From an uncultured beta proteobacterium (lineage in GTDB: Bacteria > Pseudomonadota > Gammaproteobacteria > Burkholderiales > Burkholderiaceae), in contig CAIJNI010000039.1 in NCBI GenBank assembly GCA_903821995.1, forward strand, positions 16,139 through 80,138: a stretch of 64,000 nt of DNA, read 5' to 3'. Position numbers and translations under genes: made by a program. The notes under the pieces were generated by a model. The model saw only the letters and a list, made by a program, of their open reading frames with translations, searched no databases and was not told the origin of the DNA. Below, in pieces: positions 17,955 to 26,675 of this stretch (positions are counted from its first letter, which is position 1; each line of letters opens with the position of its first letter).

Positions 17955-18146
17955 ATGGGTTTTAACTCAAAATTTCTCGTTCAAAATAGATTTGGAGTCT
18001 TTTACTTTCAAAAAAGAGTCCCAAATTTCTATTTAATTAAAAGTCCGGCACTGCCAAAGTTAGTTAGACTATCTCTTGGAACAAAATCAAAAAAAGAAGC
18101 AATCAAACTATCAAGGTTGATTGCAGGCATGAGATACTTTTTCTAG
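17955..18146 (+). pseudogene. Site-specific integrase N-terminal remnant (DUF6538-like)
   Basis: About 63 residues resembling the N-terminal SAM-like/DUF6538 region of tyrosine integrases. The frame runs MGFNSKFLVQNRFGVFYFQKR, then a pattern LSLGTKSKKEAIKLSRLIAG, typical of the XerC-type N-terminus with its SLGT-x-A motif. The core-binding and catalytic domains (R..HxxR..Y) are absent. The frame runs out at about 18125, where it meets, on the other strand, the truncated end of a cheA gene. It lies just after tRNA-Pro, as expected for an element integrated there. Degenerate and inactive. Confidence 0.6.
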
Positions 18147-18311
18147 GCGCTTGAGGTCAAAAAAACCACTACTGCCTTTTAGGGTATGCAATCCACGAAA
18201 GATATTACTGACTAAACCAATATTATCCGGGCCACTATCGAGGGCAACAAAATCAATATCGAGCTGGTCTAAAATCTCCCTAGCCTCAATAATGAACTCA
18301 TTGAGTGTCAT
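18125..18311 (-). pseudogene. Truncated CheA, Hpt domain only
   Basis: The first 62 or so residues of a CheA-type chemotaxis kinase. Start MTLNEFIIEAREILDQLD and the phospho-acceptor helix with His in LHTLKGSSGFF are diagnostic for the Hpt domain. Homology stops after LEKVSHA (about 18125) at the integrase remnant, so the dimerisation, ATPase and CheW-like domains are lost. AGGGGGA upstream is a good ribosome site. It follows the chemoreceptor gene by about 40 bp in the same direction, so both belonged to one chemotaxis operon. Confidence 0.75.
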
Positions 18312-18349
18312 CCATAGTATCGTCCCCCTGCTAAAAAGATGGCTGGGTT

Positions 18350-20144
18350 CTAAACTGTGAATTTCGAAACTAAAGCGTGCAGTTCAGTTGAAATCTTCGC
18401 TAGCTCAGCTGCCGCTTGTTGCGTATTTGAAGCTCCTTCTGTTGTACTTTGTGCCGTATCAGAAACACTCTTAATATTAGATGCAATTTCCGCACTACTT
18501 GAAGCGGCAACTGATACGTTACGCCCCATCTCACCTGTAGTCGCCGCTTGCTCTTCCACTGCGCTGGCAATTAGGCTAGAAATATCGTTAATTTTATTAA
18601 TGATGCTAGAGATCTCGAGAATAGAGCTCATTGCTCCTTTCGTATCAAGCTGAATAGCTTTAATACTGCCGCTAATTTCTTCTGTAGCTTTAGCTGTTTG
18701 ACGCGCCAATTCTTTCACTTCATTTGCAACCACCGCAAAGCCCTTACCTAACTCACCAGCTCGTGCTGCCTCAATGGTGGCATTCAAAGCCAGTAAATTG
18801 GTCTGCTCAGCAATACTGGAAATAACCTTCAAGACACTACCAATTTCAGTACTCGAGGCACTAAGTTTAGCCATTGTGGCATTGGTCTTTGTGGCAATTT
18901 CCACCGCTTGATTCGCGACCGTTGAAGCTTCTACAGCACTAATTGATATTTCACGAATACTCGAGCTCATCTCCTCCACTCCAGCAGCAACCTGCTGTGT
19001 ATTCGAACTCACTTCACCTGCAGAAGTAGAAACACCCCGCGCTTGAGCAGCTGTTTCTTCAGCATTCGAACTCATCTGCATACTGACTGCAGCCAACTCT
19101 TCAGAAGATCTTGATAAGGAATCCGCATTTATGGAGATGGCCTTAAACGCTGATTGCGAAGTCTGAATCAAACGATTGACCTGATTATTAATCTCTAGGA
19201 AAAAGCCTTCTTTACCTGCTAATGGTACTGAAGCTGTAAAGTCTCCAGCCGCAGCTGCTGAAATAATGTCGCCAATTTGCTTGGTTGTTTCTTCTGCTTT
19301 TGTGGCATTTTCTTTTTCGCGTTGCGCAACCACGTCTGCAGCTTGTAAGCTTTTTTGAAGTAAGGCAACTGACTTCGACATTTTGCCAATTTCATTTTTA
19401 TATTCTTGCCCCGATACCTCAGTATTTAACTGATTATTGGTGAGGTCTGTTAACGACTGCGCCAAACCATCAATGGGTTTAGAAATAGATTGATTGATGA
19501 TAAAGATTACTGCCAGACTGATTACGATCATACAGACTAGACAAGATATCAAAAGTTGGCGCAAATCATCAGCATTTTTTTCGGCGATCTTTAAGTTGGT
19601 TTCCGCTCCCTCAGCCTTCTTATTGGCAATATCTCGTAAGGTTTCCAATAAGTCCTTCGCTGAATTTTGATACTGGGCTGAGGCAATTTCTTTATAAGCG
19701 GCATAGCTAGGATCGTTGGTCTTTGCTAAGGAAATTACTTTATCCACCTCTGCATAATATGTTGCTGCCTTCGTCTTTACAGTGTCTAACACCGCCTTTA
19801 ATTCTGGTCTGATAACAGTTGGTAAAGCTTTTTCATAAAGATCCATTTGGGTTTTTTGAGCGTTTCTCAAACCCTCTAAAGCATTTTTAGCACCGGCTTC
19901 ATCGCTAGCTTGAACGGGCCAACACATAACGATTCAATGCCCGACCAATCCCATTCGTTTCACGATTCATTTGACGTAAATATGAAATTCCCATTAAATC
20001 TTTCTCGTACATTTTTTTCTGTCCAGCAATCAAATCATCAAATCCCCTTAAAGCTAAAGCAGTAATAGCTAAAGACATTAAGATGACAATCATAAAACCG
20101 ATGATAAGTTTTGTCCTAAGTTGTAATTTGACAAATGAGTTCAT
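18350..20144 (-). pseudogene. Methyl-accepting chemotaxis protein, frameshifted
   Basis: Two overlapping frames make up one chemoreceptor. The first 79 codons (20144 to about 19908) hold TM1 (LIIGFMIVILMSLAITALAL) and the start of the periplasmic four-helix domain, ending [13 protein letters not shown]. The rest continues in another frame as [14 protein letters not shown], with TM2 ([18 protein letters not shown]), HAMP regions and the signalling hairpin [19 protein letters not shown]. Removing one T near 19910 would restore ARQASDEAG. Total would be about 597 residues. Either a real null allele or a sequencing error. Confidence 0.85.
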
Positions 20145-20320
20145 ATAAAGACCGTTTGAATGTGAGATAGAGAAGAGTGATGGATTGAATTACATTAATT
20201 TAGTTACAAAATAATGAGTTTTCATTCAAATGTCTATTCCAATGAAAATAATGGTTATTTTTTTTATATTAACTTCACACCATGACTTATTTTTTAGGGG
20301 GTACTACAGACTGACTTATT

Positions 20321-20677
20321 TGTTAATTCGACTGCATTTAATAAAAGCGTAAACATCACGGGAATCTTGTTATATAAAAATAGTGGGTTATGCAAGTTCT
20401 TGAAGGTAAAGAAAGTGATGTTTCTGAACTTTATAGCAGGATTGTAAGAGATCTAAGACATCCAAGACATCCAAGACATCAAGATATGGTCCTTGTGTTC
20501 ACTGGGGAGCAACCTAAAAGAGATTTTAAAGAGTGGTCCATGGCATTTTATGATCTAGATAACGTTGATATCCATTCAATTGAAGGGTATAGCGAATATC
20601 TGAATATCCCATTGACTGATTTGTCGTTAATGAGTAATGAAACTAGATTAAGAAAATTTTTAATATTAAATTTTTAA
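20321..20677 (+). pseudogene. BLUF-domain photoreceptor remnant, truncated and frameshifted
   Basis: The frame from ATG 20390 gives 95 residues that match the second half of a BLUF blue-light flavin domain: MQVLEGKESDVSELYSRI, a DLRH...DMVLV strand and FKEWSMAFYDL with the conserved Trp/Met strand. The preceding piece, AFNKSVNITGILLYKNSG, is in another frame and ends where one missing base (GGTTATG for GGTTTATG) would rejoin it. The flavin-contacting Tyr at the very N-terminus is gone. A 9-nt tandem repeat sits inside the gene (see separate entry). Not expected to be functional. Confidence 0.7.
20455..20480 (+). repeat. 9-nt tandem repeat in BLUF remnant
   Basis: AAGACATCC occurs at 20455-20463 and 20464-20472, and again as AAGACATC from 20473. 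It is read as RHP-RHP-RHQ where BLUF proteins usually have a single Asp-Pro-Arg-His-type turn. Probably a slippage expansion in a gene no longer under selection. Confidence 0.85.
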
Positions 20678-20714
20678 TATTATTAAGTCACGATTTGTAT
20701 CCCAGATGAATTTT

Positions 20715-21143
20715 TTAAAGATAACTTAAGTTTATTTTTATTGGAAAACTCATAACAAATGTAGCTCCACCTACAGCATTCTTTTCATAGCGAATATCAC
20801 CACCATTTTTTTCAATAATATACTTTGATAACCAAAGTCCTATTCCCGCTCCATCTTCTTTATTGGTCCCCATTAATTCAAATAGTTTACCCTCTATTTC
20901 TTGTGAAATTCCTGCACCATTATCGGAAAATATAATATGCTTAAATTGGCCGCTTTCTTTTGTAACTATTCGTATCCATTTATCATTTTTAGATAACTTA
21001 GATAAAGCATCAATTGAATTATTAATTAAATTCATAAAGATCTGAATCATCTCGATATCATTAATATGTACATGATAATTATTAGTTATCGTAGTCTCAA
21101 CATTAATGCCCATTTGTTGAAGACGAGCTTTACAAATATCCAA
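20715..21143 (-). pseudogene. Histidine kinase C-terminal fragment (HATPase only)
   Basis: About 143 residues covering the catalytic ATPase domain of a sensor kinase: N box FMNLINNSIDALSK, G1 SDNGAGI and G2 EDGAGIGLWLSKYIIEKNGG. Sensor, HAMP and phospho-acceptor helix are missing. The frame has no proper start (TTG at 21143) and the homology ends at about 21145, where the TAXI receptor fragment on the other strand begins. This is a recombination junction between two gene fragments. Confidence 0.78.
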
Positions 21144-21563
21144 GATGATGATGCGGCTAACTATATGAGGGAAGGCCAGCCATCATTTTTATACCGATAC
21201 TTACCTTTTTGGCTTGCGGTTTGGGTCGGGCGTTTACTAAAAATAATGATTCCACTTTTGGCTATTGGGCTACCACTAGCAAACTATTTGCCAAGTATTA
21301 TTAATCTGAAGTTGAAGGTTAGGATGGCCAAGGCATACTTCGAGCTCAAAAAGATTGAAGAAGAAGCAACCCCTCTATTTTTTGGTGAGTCTGATATCGA
21401 TAAGTTACTTCGTCTGCAGGAAAAGATTAACCAATTTGAGTTAGAAGCCAATCAAATGAAGATTCCAGCGATGCAAACGGACTCATTTTTCAATCTTAAG
21501 CAAAATATTGTTACCTTGTCGGATCGGCTTAGAAATCGATTAAATGAAATTCAGGGTAAATAA
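21141..21563 (+). pseudogene. C-terminal fragment of TAXI-family TRAP solute receptor
   Basis: The last 140 residues resemble the C-terminal part of betaproteobacterial TAXI-type solute-binding proteins. They run DDDAANYMREGQPSFLYRYLPF, then a membrane segment (GRLLKIMIPLLAIGLPLANYL), then a charged helical tail (MAKAYFELKKIEEEA). The ligand-binding domain is missing; the frame upstream of about 21141 belongs to the opposite-strand kinase fragment. Probably the residue of a once complete gene upstream of tRNA-Arg that was cut by insertion or deletion. Confidence 0.6.
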
Positions 21564-21588
21564 ATAGTTGCTTCTTTGATTAAATCCT

Positions 21589-21615
21589 TTGAGATGGGCA
21601 GCTGTCCTATATAAT
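21589..21615 (+). promoter_or_regulatory. Likely promoter of tRNA-Arg(TCT)
   Basis: TTGAGA (21589-21594) and TATAAT (21610-21615) are spaced by 15 bp and end ten bases before the tRNA. The -10 is perfect; the spacing is shorter than the usual 17 bp. Confidence 0.5.
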
Positions 21616-21624
21616 AGAGGTCGA

Positions 21625-21701
21625 CTGCCCATAGCTCAGATGGATAGAGCAACAGCCTTCTAAGCTGTAGGTCGCACGTTCGAATCGTGCTGGGCAGACC
21701 A
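21625..21701 (+). tRNA. tRNA-Arg (anticodon TCT)
   Basis: 77-nt cloverleaf with acceptor CTGCCCA pairing with TGGGCAG, D-arm AGCTCAGATGGATAGAGC, anticodon loop CTTCTAA (anticodon TCT), T-arm loop GTTCGAATC and encoded CCA. A near-copy of part of its 3' end recurs at 22800-22815, suggesting past use as an integration site. Confidence 0.97.
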
Positions 21702-21961
21702 AAACTCCAAAGGTCTACTCGGAATAAAACGTAAAGTAGGTCCCAGCTCAAACAAATGGAGCTGCCTTGAGACTCCACACTATGCAGCATATAAGCGTCC
21801 TTGCTCTGATATCCAGGGTATGATCGTCCCCTTAAAGGATGCATCAAGTTAACATACCCGCTTAAGAAGTTATGATGAGGTTATTCTTGTTAATTTGGCA
21901 TATTATTAAAGAAATCTGCTACACCCCTACATTTAAAAATATATGAGTTTTCTATAAAATT

Positions 21962-22714
21962 ATGAATACAACGGCTATTTGGATAGGTCAACGTTTAGCC
22001 GCTTATCTCTCTAAAGAGACAGGGATAAATGGAGCTTCTCCAGCATCTAATCCGTTACATCTTCAAGAAACGCTTATGCCAGGAGATGTATTGCTAGTGG
22101 AAGGTGATTCTCGAATTAGTGGGGCTATAAAGTATCTTACTCAATCAACTTGGTCTCATGCCGCCCTATATGTGGGATATGAATTTTCAAATCGGTACCC
22201 TTCAGATTATTGCTTGATTGAAGCAGATATGTTGAATGGCGTTTGTTGTAGCAGTCTTGAAAAATATGCCCATTACCATACAAGAATTTGTCGACCCATA
22301 GGTCTAAATAAAAACGAATGTATTGAGGTGATCCAATATGCAATATCTCAAATTGGCCATCAATATGATCTTCGTAATATTTTTGATCTGGTTAGATATT
22401 TACTGCCTAATCCTCCAGTACCAGAACGATTTAGAAGACAGCTATTAGAACTGGGAAGCGGTGACCCAACTCGCGCTATTTGTTCAACACTTATTGCCCA
22501 AGCATTTCAAAAAATACATTACCCCATCCTGCCTACCAATAAAAGCTTGATTAATAATGACATAGAAACTGCCGAATACTTTCCTAGACAATTCAGCCCA
22601 AAGCACTATTCTTTCATAACGCCTAGAGATTTTGATGTTTCCCCGTACTTTGAGATTATTAAACCTACAGTTGTTAGTGGGTTTAATTTTCACGATCTAG
22701 AGTGGGTGGGATAG
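21962..22714 (+). CDS. YiiX/YebB-like permuted papain-fold cysteine hydrolase
   Basis: 250-residue protein of the permuted NlpC/P60 (C92, YiiX) type. Visible elements are the opening PGDVLLVEGDSRISGAI, the catalytic-type His in WSHAALYVG, an acidic residue in CLIEADMLNGV and the Cys in AICSTLIAQAF. Such enzymes hydrolyse amide or ester bonds in peptides or lipids; the substrate here is unknown. No signal peptide and no clear ribosome site. It is the only intact gene in the decayed stretch and lies between tRNA-Arg and the partial copy of that tRNA, so it may have arrived as a small cassette. Confidence 0.72.
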   Translation: MNTTAIWIGQRLAAYLSKETGINGASPASNPLHLQETLMPGDVLLVEGDSRISGAIKYLTQSTWSHAALYVGYEFSNRYPSDYCLIEADMLNGVCCSSLEKYAHYHTRICRPIGLNKNECIEVIQYAISQIGHQYDLRNIFDLVRYLLPNPPVPERFRRQLLELGSGDPTRAICSTLIAQAFQKIHYPILPTNKSLINNDIETAEYFPRQFSPKHYSFITPRDFDVSPYFEIIKPTVVSGFNFHDLEWVG

Positions 22715-22799
22715 CCCAAGAAAGGTTTTCTTAGCGACGCTAATTGAAGCGCATCCTTTAAAAGGTTGTCTCTTAAAAAACCTTTGCGTCGGTGAATCA

Positions 22800-22815
22800 A
22801 ATCGTGCTGGGTAGA
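22800..22815 (+). repeat. Partial copy of tRNA-Arg(TCT) 3' end (possible att remnant)
   Basis: AATCGTGCTGGGTAGA equals the tRNA-Arg 3' segment AATCGTGCTGGGCAGA (bases 21683-21698) except for one C-to-T change and is in the same orientation. Direct duplication of a tRNA 3' end is the footprint of integration. At 16 bp with one mismatch it could still be chance. Confidence 0.4.
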
Positions 22816-22972
22816 TTAATCGGTCAGTTTGGCGCAGCTTGTACAAACTATTCTCACTGATATCAGTTTAATTGATCTTGTAGTCATTTGTTTGAATCTG
22901 AAACCAGAAGCGTTATGATGGAGGTTTAAGGGGCCTAATTTGATGCTCATTACAAAAGTGCCTTATTAAACT

Positions 22973-23836
22973 ATGGAAAATTTTTACCTACTGATTGCAT
23001 TATGTTCGATGTGTTTTTATGGGTTAGGTGACGTTATTTTTAAAATAGCTGCTCGCAAAGGCCTGCCATCTCACCAGTTTTTAATTATGCAAACGATCTT
23101 TTTTCTTCCAAGTGCTTTGGTTCTAGGAGTAGCATCATCATCAATTCATTTTGGTGTTCCATTTTTATATGGGATGTCTGCTGGAGTAACGCTTTATTTT
23201 TCATTGCTTTATTTTGCAATCAGTTTAAGCACTGGTGATGTGAGTGTTGTAGCTCCTGTTTATAGGAGTAGTTTTATTTTATCAGCAACCCTTGCGATTG
23301 TTTTTTTAAATGAACCTCTTACTACTTATAAAATTTTGGCATTCTTTTTATTAGTGATTGCCGCATTTTTACTTCTGAGTAATCTCAATGTTCAGATGAA
23401 CCATATGGCCCAAAGAGCTCAAACAAATAGAACGATTCGTACCCTTGCTATTGCTTCAGTCCTCCTGGGTATTACAGGTTTTATTTATAAATTGGGTGCA
23501 ATCGCCGGTGGTAATTCAATATCCATTCTGACTGGTCAAGCCCTTATCTTCTTTCCATTGGCATTTATATCTTGCTACCATAAAGAAAAAAAGATTATTT
23601 TTGTATGGAAATATCTTTATTTAGGTTTTTTGGCAGCACTCTTTTTATTTTTAGGACTCTATCTTTTACTTGAGGCTTTAAAGTATGGACCGGCAAGTAC
23701 TATCGTGCCTATCTCACAAATGAGTTTTGTAGTAACTGCTATTGCAGGTATTTTTATTTTCAAAGAAAAAATCTTATGGCAGAAAATTTTAGGATTAGCC
23801 TGCTCTGTAGGGGCGATTATTCTTTTAGCTCAGTAA
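22973..23836 (+). CDS. DMT-superfamily (EamA) permease
   Basis: 287-residue integral membrane protein with ten predicted hydrophobic segments in two EamA repeats. The first ends near SVVAPVYRSSFILSATLAIVF and the second near ASTIVPISQMSFVVTAIAG; the P-x-x-R/Q-x-S-F signature recurs in each half. Such permeases export metabolites or amino acids; the substrate cannot be read. A clear paralogue lies at 26676-27521 (shared YKLG-AGG, GPAST-VPI-QMSF). Between them lie unrelated genes. Confidence 0.88.
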   Translation: MENFYLLIALCSMCFYGLGDVIFKIAARKGLPSHQFLIMQTIFFLPSALVLGVASSSIHFGVPFLYGMSAGVTLYFSLLYFAISLSTGDVSVVAPVYRSSFILSATLAIVFLNEPLTTYKILAFFLLVIAAFLLLSNLNVQMNHMAQRAQTNRTIRTLAIASVLLGITGFIYKLGAIAGGNSISILTGQALIFFPLAFISCYHKEKKIIFVWKYLYLGFLAALFLFLGLYLLLEALKYGPASTIVPISQMSFVVTAIAGIFIFKEKILWQKILGLACSVGAIILLAQ

Positions 23837-24232
23837 CGGTTACTCATTTAGTGTCTGCGAATCAGAGGTGCGATATTCAATTAATAATTGGATAATTATC
23901 CCTGTCATAGTAAAGATGATAGAAGATGGTTTGAGGTGAAGGTGTCAGCTTTTAAACAAAAATCAGATATCTGTTACATCGTTACGCATATGCCAATTAC
24001 AGAAACAATTTATAACCTAAAATAAAAGCTCTCTTTGGACGAGGCTTATTATCTGTTGACTTGTGGCTGTGCGCCATTCGAGATTATCAAGCTATAAATC
24101 AAAAAGCAGATACATACAAAAAAGCCAGTACGATATCCATCTCCACCTCCACCTCCACCTAAGCCATTGGCTGTAGATGTAGAACTCCACAGGATCCGTT
24201 AAGCATTCCTTTTATGTTTTTTGTCTTGCTAA
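23837..24232. other. Gene-free spacer of about 400 bp
   Basis: No convincing gene on either strand. It lies between a plus-strand permease and a minus-strand beta-propeller gene that converge. It contains a short CTCCAC triple repeat (24141-24158) that in one frame reads as a proline run. There is no start codon or homology context around it, so this may be a decayed gene. No hairpin terminator was evident. Confidence 0.5.
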
Positions 24233-25564
24233 CTAATTTTTTACGGGGCCAGTATAGCGAAGTATGTAGATACCTTGTTGCGCGCCTCCAGTGACATAAA
24301 TGTAGCCTCGATTGTCTACAAACACATCCTCCATTCGCACAAAATTACCATAGGATGGGATATAAACTTTTTCTGGTAGACCAGCGACAAAGGATCCAAC
24401 TTCTCTAGGTAATCTTTTATCAGATACATCATAAACACGAAGGCCAGCATTAAACCAAGTCAAATATACTAAATTACCTTGCTTCTGGACGTTGGGATTG
24501 TATTGCAATTGATTCATATTGTGTGGCCCAAAACGACCGCCCTTGTCACAAAAGTTTTTATAAGGTAAGCCGGGAGGTGGGACTGGAGTTGGGAAGCGGC
24601 TAACGGCAAAGGGTTTAGCTACATTCGAAATATCTACGACGGTAACGTGATCTAAAGGGCCCTTGCAATCCGAAATAACAGATTCTGAATTGACATAGAC
24701 TAATTTACGATCCAGAGCAGGGGAAACGGTATGGACATCAAAACGATGTCCCTGTTGAAACTTGGTTTGTGATACAAATTTAGGTTTTGACATATCGCTA
24801 ATATCCAAGATCACCATACCTGCATCACCATAGGATAGGTAGACTAAATTCCCATCAACAAAATTTGGATTATGAAGATTAATATTAGGGTCTTTTTGTG
24901 GTTTTTCTCCACCTGCAACGTGTTGTCCTGGCATCCACCATCTTCCAACTTCTATGGGTTTAGCTGGGTTGATGATATCGAGTATGACGTAAATGTCACC
25001 ATCATAGCCCTTCATATCGGCAGCTAAGTGAACGTAACGCCCACCTGAATAGGAATTTCGATGAGTCCCACGTCCATTAGGATTATCGGTATGCCAACGC
25101 CCTAATTCTTTTGGGTTTAGTGGGTCCTTAACATCATAAAATATGACGCCAGCTTCGTATGGCTTATTGGGATCTAGACCAGTACCTGCTCGATTTTCTG
25201 GGCGTCCCAAAGCTGCAACCATAATGCCATCTGCAATGTCTACCTGAACAGTATTGGTATTGTCTGGTCCTGGGATAAATTTAACAACTTTTGGATTTTT
25301 GGGATCAGTCACGTCAATCACACTCCAGCCAGGAACGCTATAGTGTGCGGTAATGGCATAAAGACGATCGCCTGCACGTGTTAAAGAAATTTTAAAACCA
25401 GGTTTATCGTTGACCGAAGTGTAACTAACGACCTCCATATTTTCCGAAGACCATCCTGGGGGGATTGTGTCGGCTTTGGGTGAGGACACAATGCTACTCA
25501 GGCTAAGGAATAAAGTAAGACATAATAGTTTTGGTAAGCCGCAAGTTTTTGAGAGTGTATTCAT
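24233..25564 (-). CDS. LVIVD-repeat beta-propeller protein, exported
   Basis: 443-residue secreted protein with an N-terminal Sec signal peptide (about residues 10-30, ending SSPKADT). It has several LVIVD-type blades: GWSVIDVTDPKNPKVV, GVIFYDVKDPLNPKEL, DIYVILDIINPAKPIEV, GMVILDISDMSKPKFV and GLRVYDVSDKRLPREV. The pattern V-x-DVS/DP-x-P-x repeats through the chain. Such proteins form periplasmic or surface beta-propellers; the biochemical role is unknown. Monocistronic and minus-strand, with an AAGGAGA-type ribosome site just before the ATG. Confidence 0.88.
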   Translation of the reverse strand: MNTLSKTCGLPKLLCLTLFLSLSSIVSSPKADTIPPGWSSENMEVVSYTSVNDKPGFKISLTRAGDRLYAITAHYSVPGWSVIDVTDPKNPKVVKFIPGPDNTNTVQVDIADGIMVAALGRPENRAGTGLDPNKPYEAGVIFYDVKDPLNPKELGRWHTDNPNGRGTHRNSYSGGRYVHLAADMKGYDGDIYVILDIINPAKPIEVGRWWMPGQHVAGGEKPQKDPNINLHNPNFVDGNLVYLSYGDAGMVILDISDMSKPKFVSQTKFQQGHRFDVHTVSPALDRKLVYVNSESVISDCKGPLDHVTVVDISNVAKPFAVSRFPTPVPPPGLPYKNFCDKGGRFGPHNMNQLQYNPNVQKQGNLVYLTWFNAGLRVYDVSDKRLPREVGSFVAGLPEKVYIPSYGNFVRMEDVFVDNRGYIYVTGGAQQGIYILRYTGPVKN

Positions 25565-25840
25565 TAGATCTCCTTGTTTTATCTTTTTTTCTTACTTTAC
25601 TCCAGAATGGATGGTGTTTCCAGTGATTGAAGGGATTACCCTAGATTGATGAAAATGGCATCTATGCTCACGGCCATGGGGAGTTATGCATTGCTTTAGA
25701 TTTTGAGTTATAAATTTTCTAAAGTTATGATTTTGATAGCTTAAAGAAACTTAATGATGCCTAAAGAAAGTGCAAATAGAGGAATCTTATCCTTTAGAAT
25801 GTGTCAAAATATATATTAAGAATATTTAAAGGAGATGATT

Positions 25841-26020
25841 GTGAGTAAACTTTCAAATAATATAAGCTGGGGATTTATTGGATGGATCCTAATTCTTAGT
25901 GGTTTAGTTTTTTACGTACAGGGTTATAAGCCGATTATCTTTGGAATTGGAATTCTAGTTATTTTTTATCGTGCTGTAACTGTGCATGTCGATGACTATG
26001 AGCCAAAAATAAATCATTAA
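25841..26020 (+). CDS. Small two-helix membrane protein
   Basis: About 59 residues with two hydrophobic segments (GFIGWILILSGLVFYV and PIIFGIGILVIFYRAV) and a charged C-terminus. AAGGAG at 25829-25834 is well spaced for the GTG at 25841 and too close for the ATG at 25835, so GTG is chosen. Not recognised; no partner gene nearby. Confidence 0.6.
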   Translation: MSKLSNNISWGFIGWILILSGLVFYVQGYKPIIFGIGILVIFYRAVTVHVDDYEPKINH

Positions 26021-26080
26021 CTATTAAAGTCCGTAATTAGTTATCAGTGTGAATGATATAAAAACTTCACACTCATCGAA

Positions 26081-26287
26081 TTATTTTTTATGATCAAGCT
26101 GTAAAACAGTTGGGTCGTAGTTTTCACCATAATACGTGATCCAATCATCGCCTAATAGTTCGCAAGGATGTTGAGTTCTATCGGAGCCATTACCGCACAT
26201 TATAGAATCGACCGGGCAATATCGATCACAACCCCAGCAGATTCTTTCTGGGTGTGCTGGCTTAATAGGAAATATTTTTCTTAACAT
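26081..26287 (-). CDS. DUF3079 protein, small Cys-rich
   Basis: 68 residues. The motif ICWGCDRYCPVDSIMCGNGS has four cysteines in a C-x2-C-x3-C-x6-C arrangement and is followed by RTQHPCELLGDDW. This is the DUF3079 family, common in Burkholderiales. The cysteines suggest metal binding, but no function is known. AGGCTAAATGTT around the start gives a modest ribosome site. Confidence 0.85.
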   Translation of the reverse strand: MLRKIFPIKPAHPERICWGCDRYCPVDSIMCGNGSDRTQHPCELLGDDWITYYGENYDPTVLQLDHKK

Positions 26288-26675
26288 TTAGCCTCCGTAT
26301 TAATTAGAAGCTACTTAACAGTTATAACTATTGATTTAAATCATAAAAATGAGATTATTTTATGTATTAGCTGATCTCTTCAAAGATGGGAGGATTAGGC
26401 TATCAAAAACACTCCAAATTTAAGCGTTTAGTTTCAACTGAGGCACATATGATAAGGCAGTGATAAAATTGCGAAAGTTTCAATTATCTTGTTACTCAAT
26501 TGATGGCAGTATCAGTAATCAATTCTTCGAAAAATTAAAAACGAACTGATTCTAAAGTTGGAGGTAATGTAACTTGCAATTGCATTTATTTTTTATGCAA
26601 GGCCCCTCCAAAATGGTACAAGTATGTTAATAATACAATTTCAAGAATCAACCTAAAATAGTAATAGATTTACTT
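26288..26675. other. Gene-free spacer with a nested inverted repeat
   Basis: No gene is supported. A nested inverted repeat lies near the permease gene: GGAGG (26560-26564) with CCTCC (26605-26609), enclosing CTTGCA (26573-26578) with TGCAAG (26596-26601). The region is A+T-rich. This could be a 5' leader structure of the permease at 26676, about 65 bp downstream, but it matches no riboswitch I know. Confidence 0.45.

Noticed and set aside
17833..18036. Plus-strand frame overlapping tRNA-Pro
   Set aside because: It starts inside the tRNA gene and shows no protein-like pattern; the integrase remnant is in another frame.
20390..20677. An intact 95-residue BLUF protein from ATG 20390
   Set aside because: The family's first half, including the flavin-binding strands, is in another frame upstream, so this is a remnant.
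21066..21140. N-terminal 25 codons of the frame that includes the TAXI fragment
   Set aside because: This stretch is antisense to the kinase fragment and unlike TAXI receptors; it is a read-through of the junction.
21832..22761. Transposon-type terminal inverted repeats around the yiiX-like gene
   Set aside because: Only 11 bases match exactly, no target duplication and no transposase; kept only as a side note to the att-like repeat.
24141..24158. CTCCAC triple repeat read as a proline-rich protein such as a TonB linker
   Set aside because: No start codon, no ribosome site and no flanking domain; too short to support a gene.
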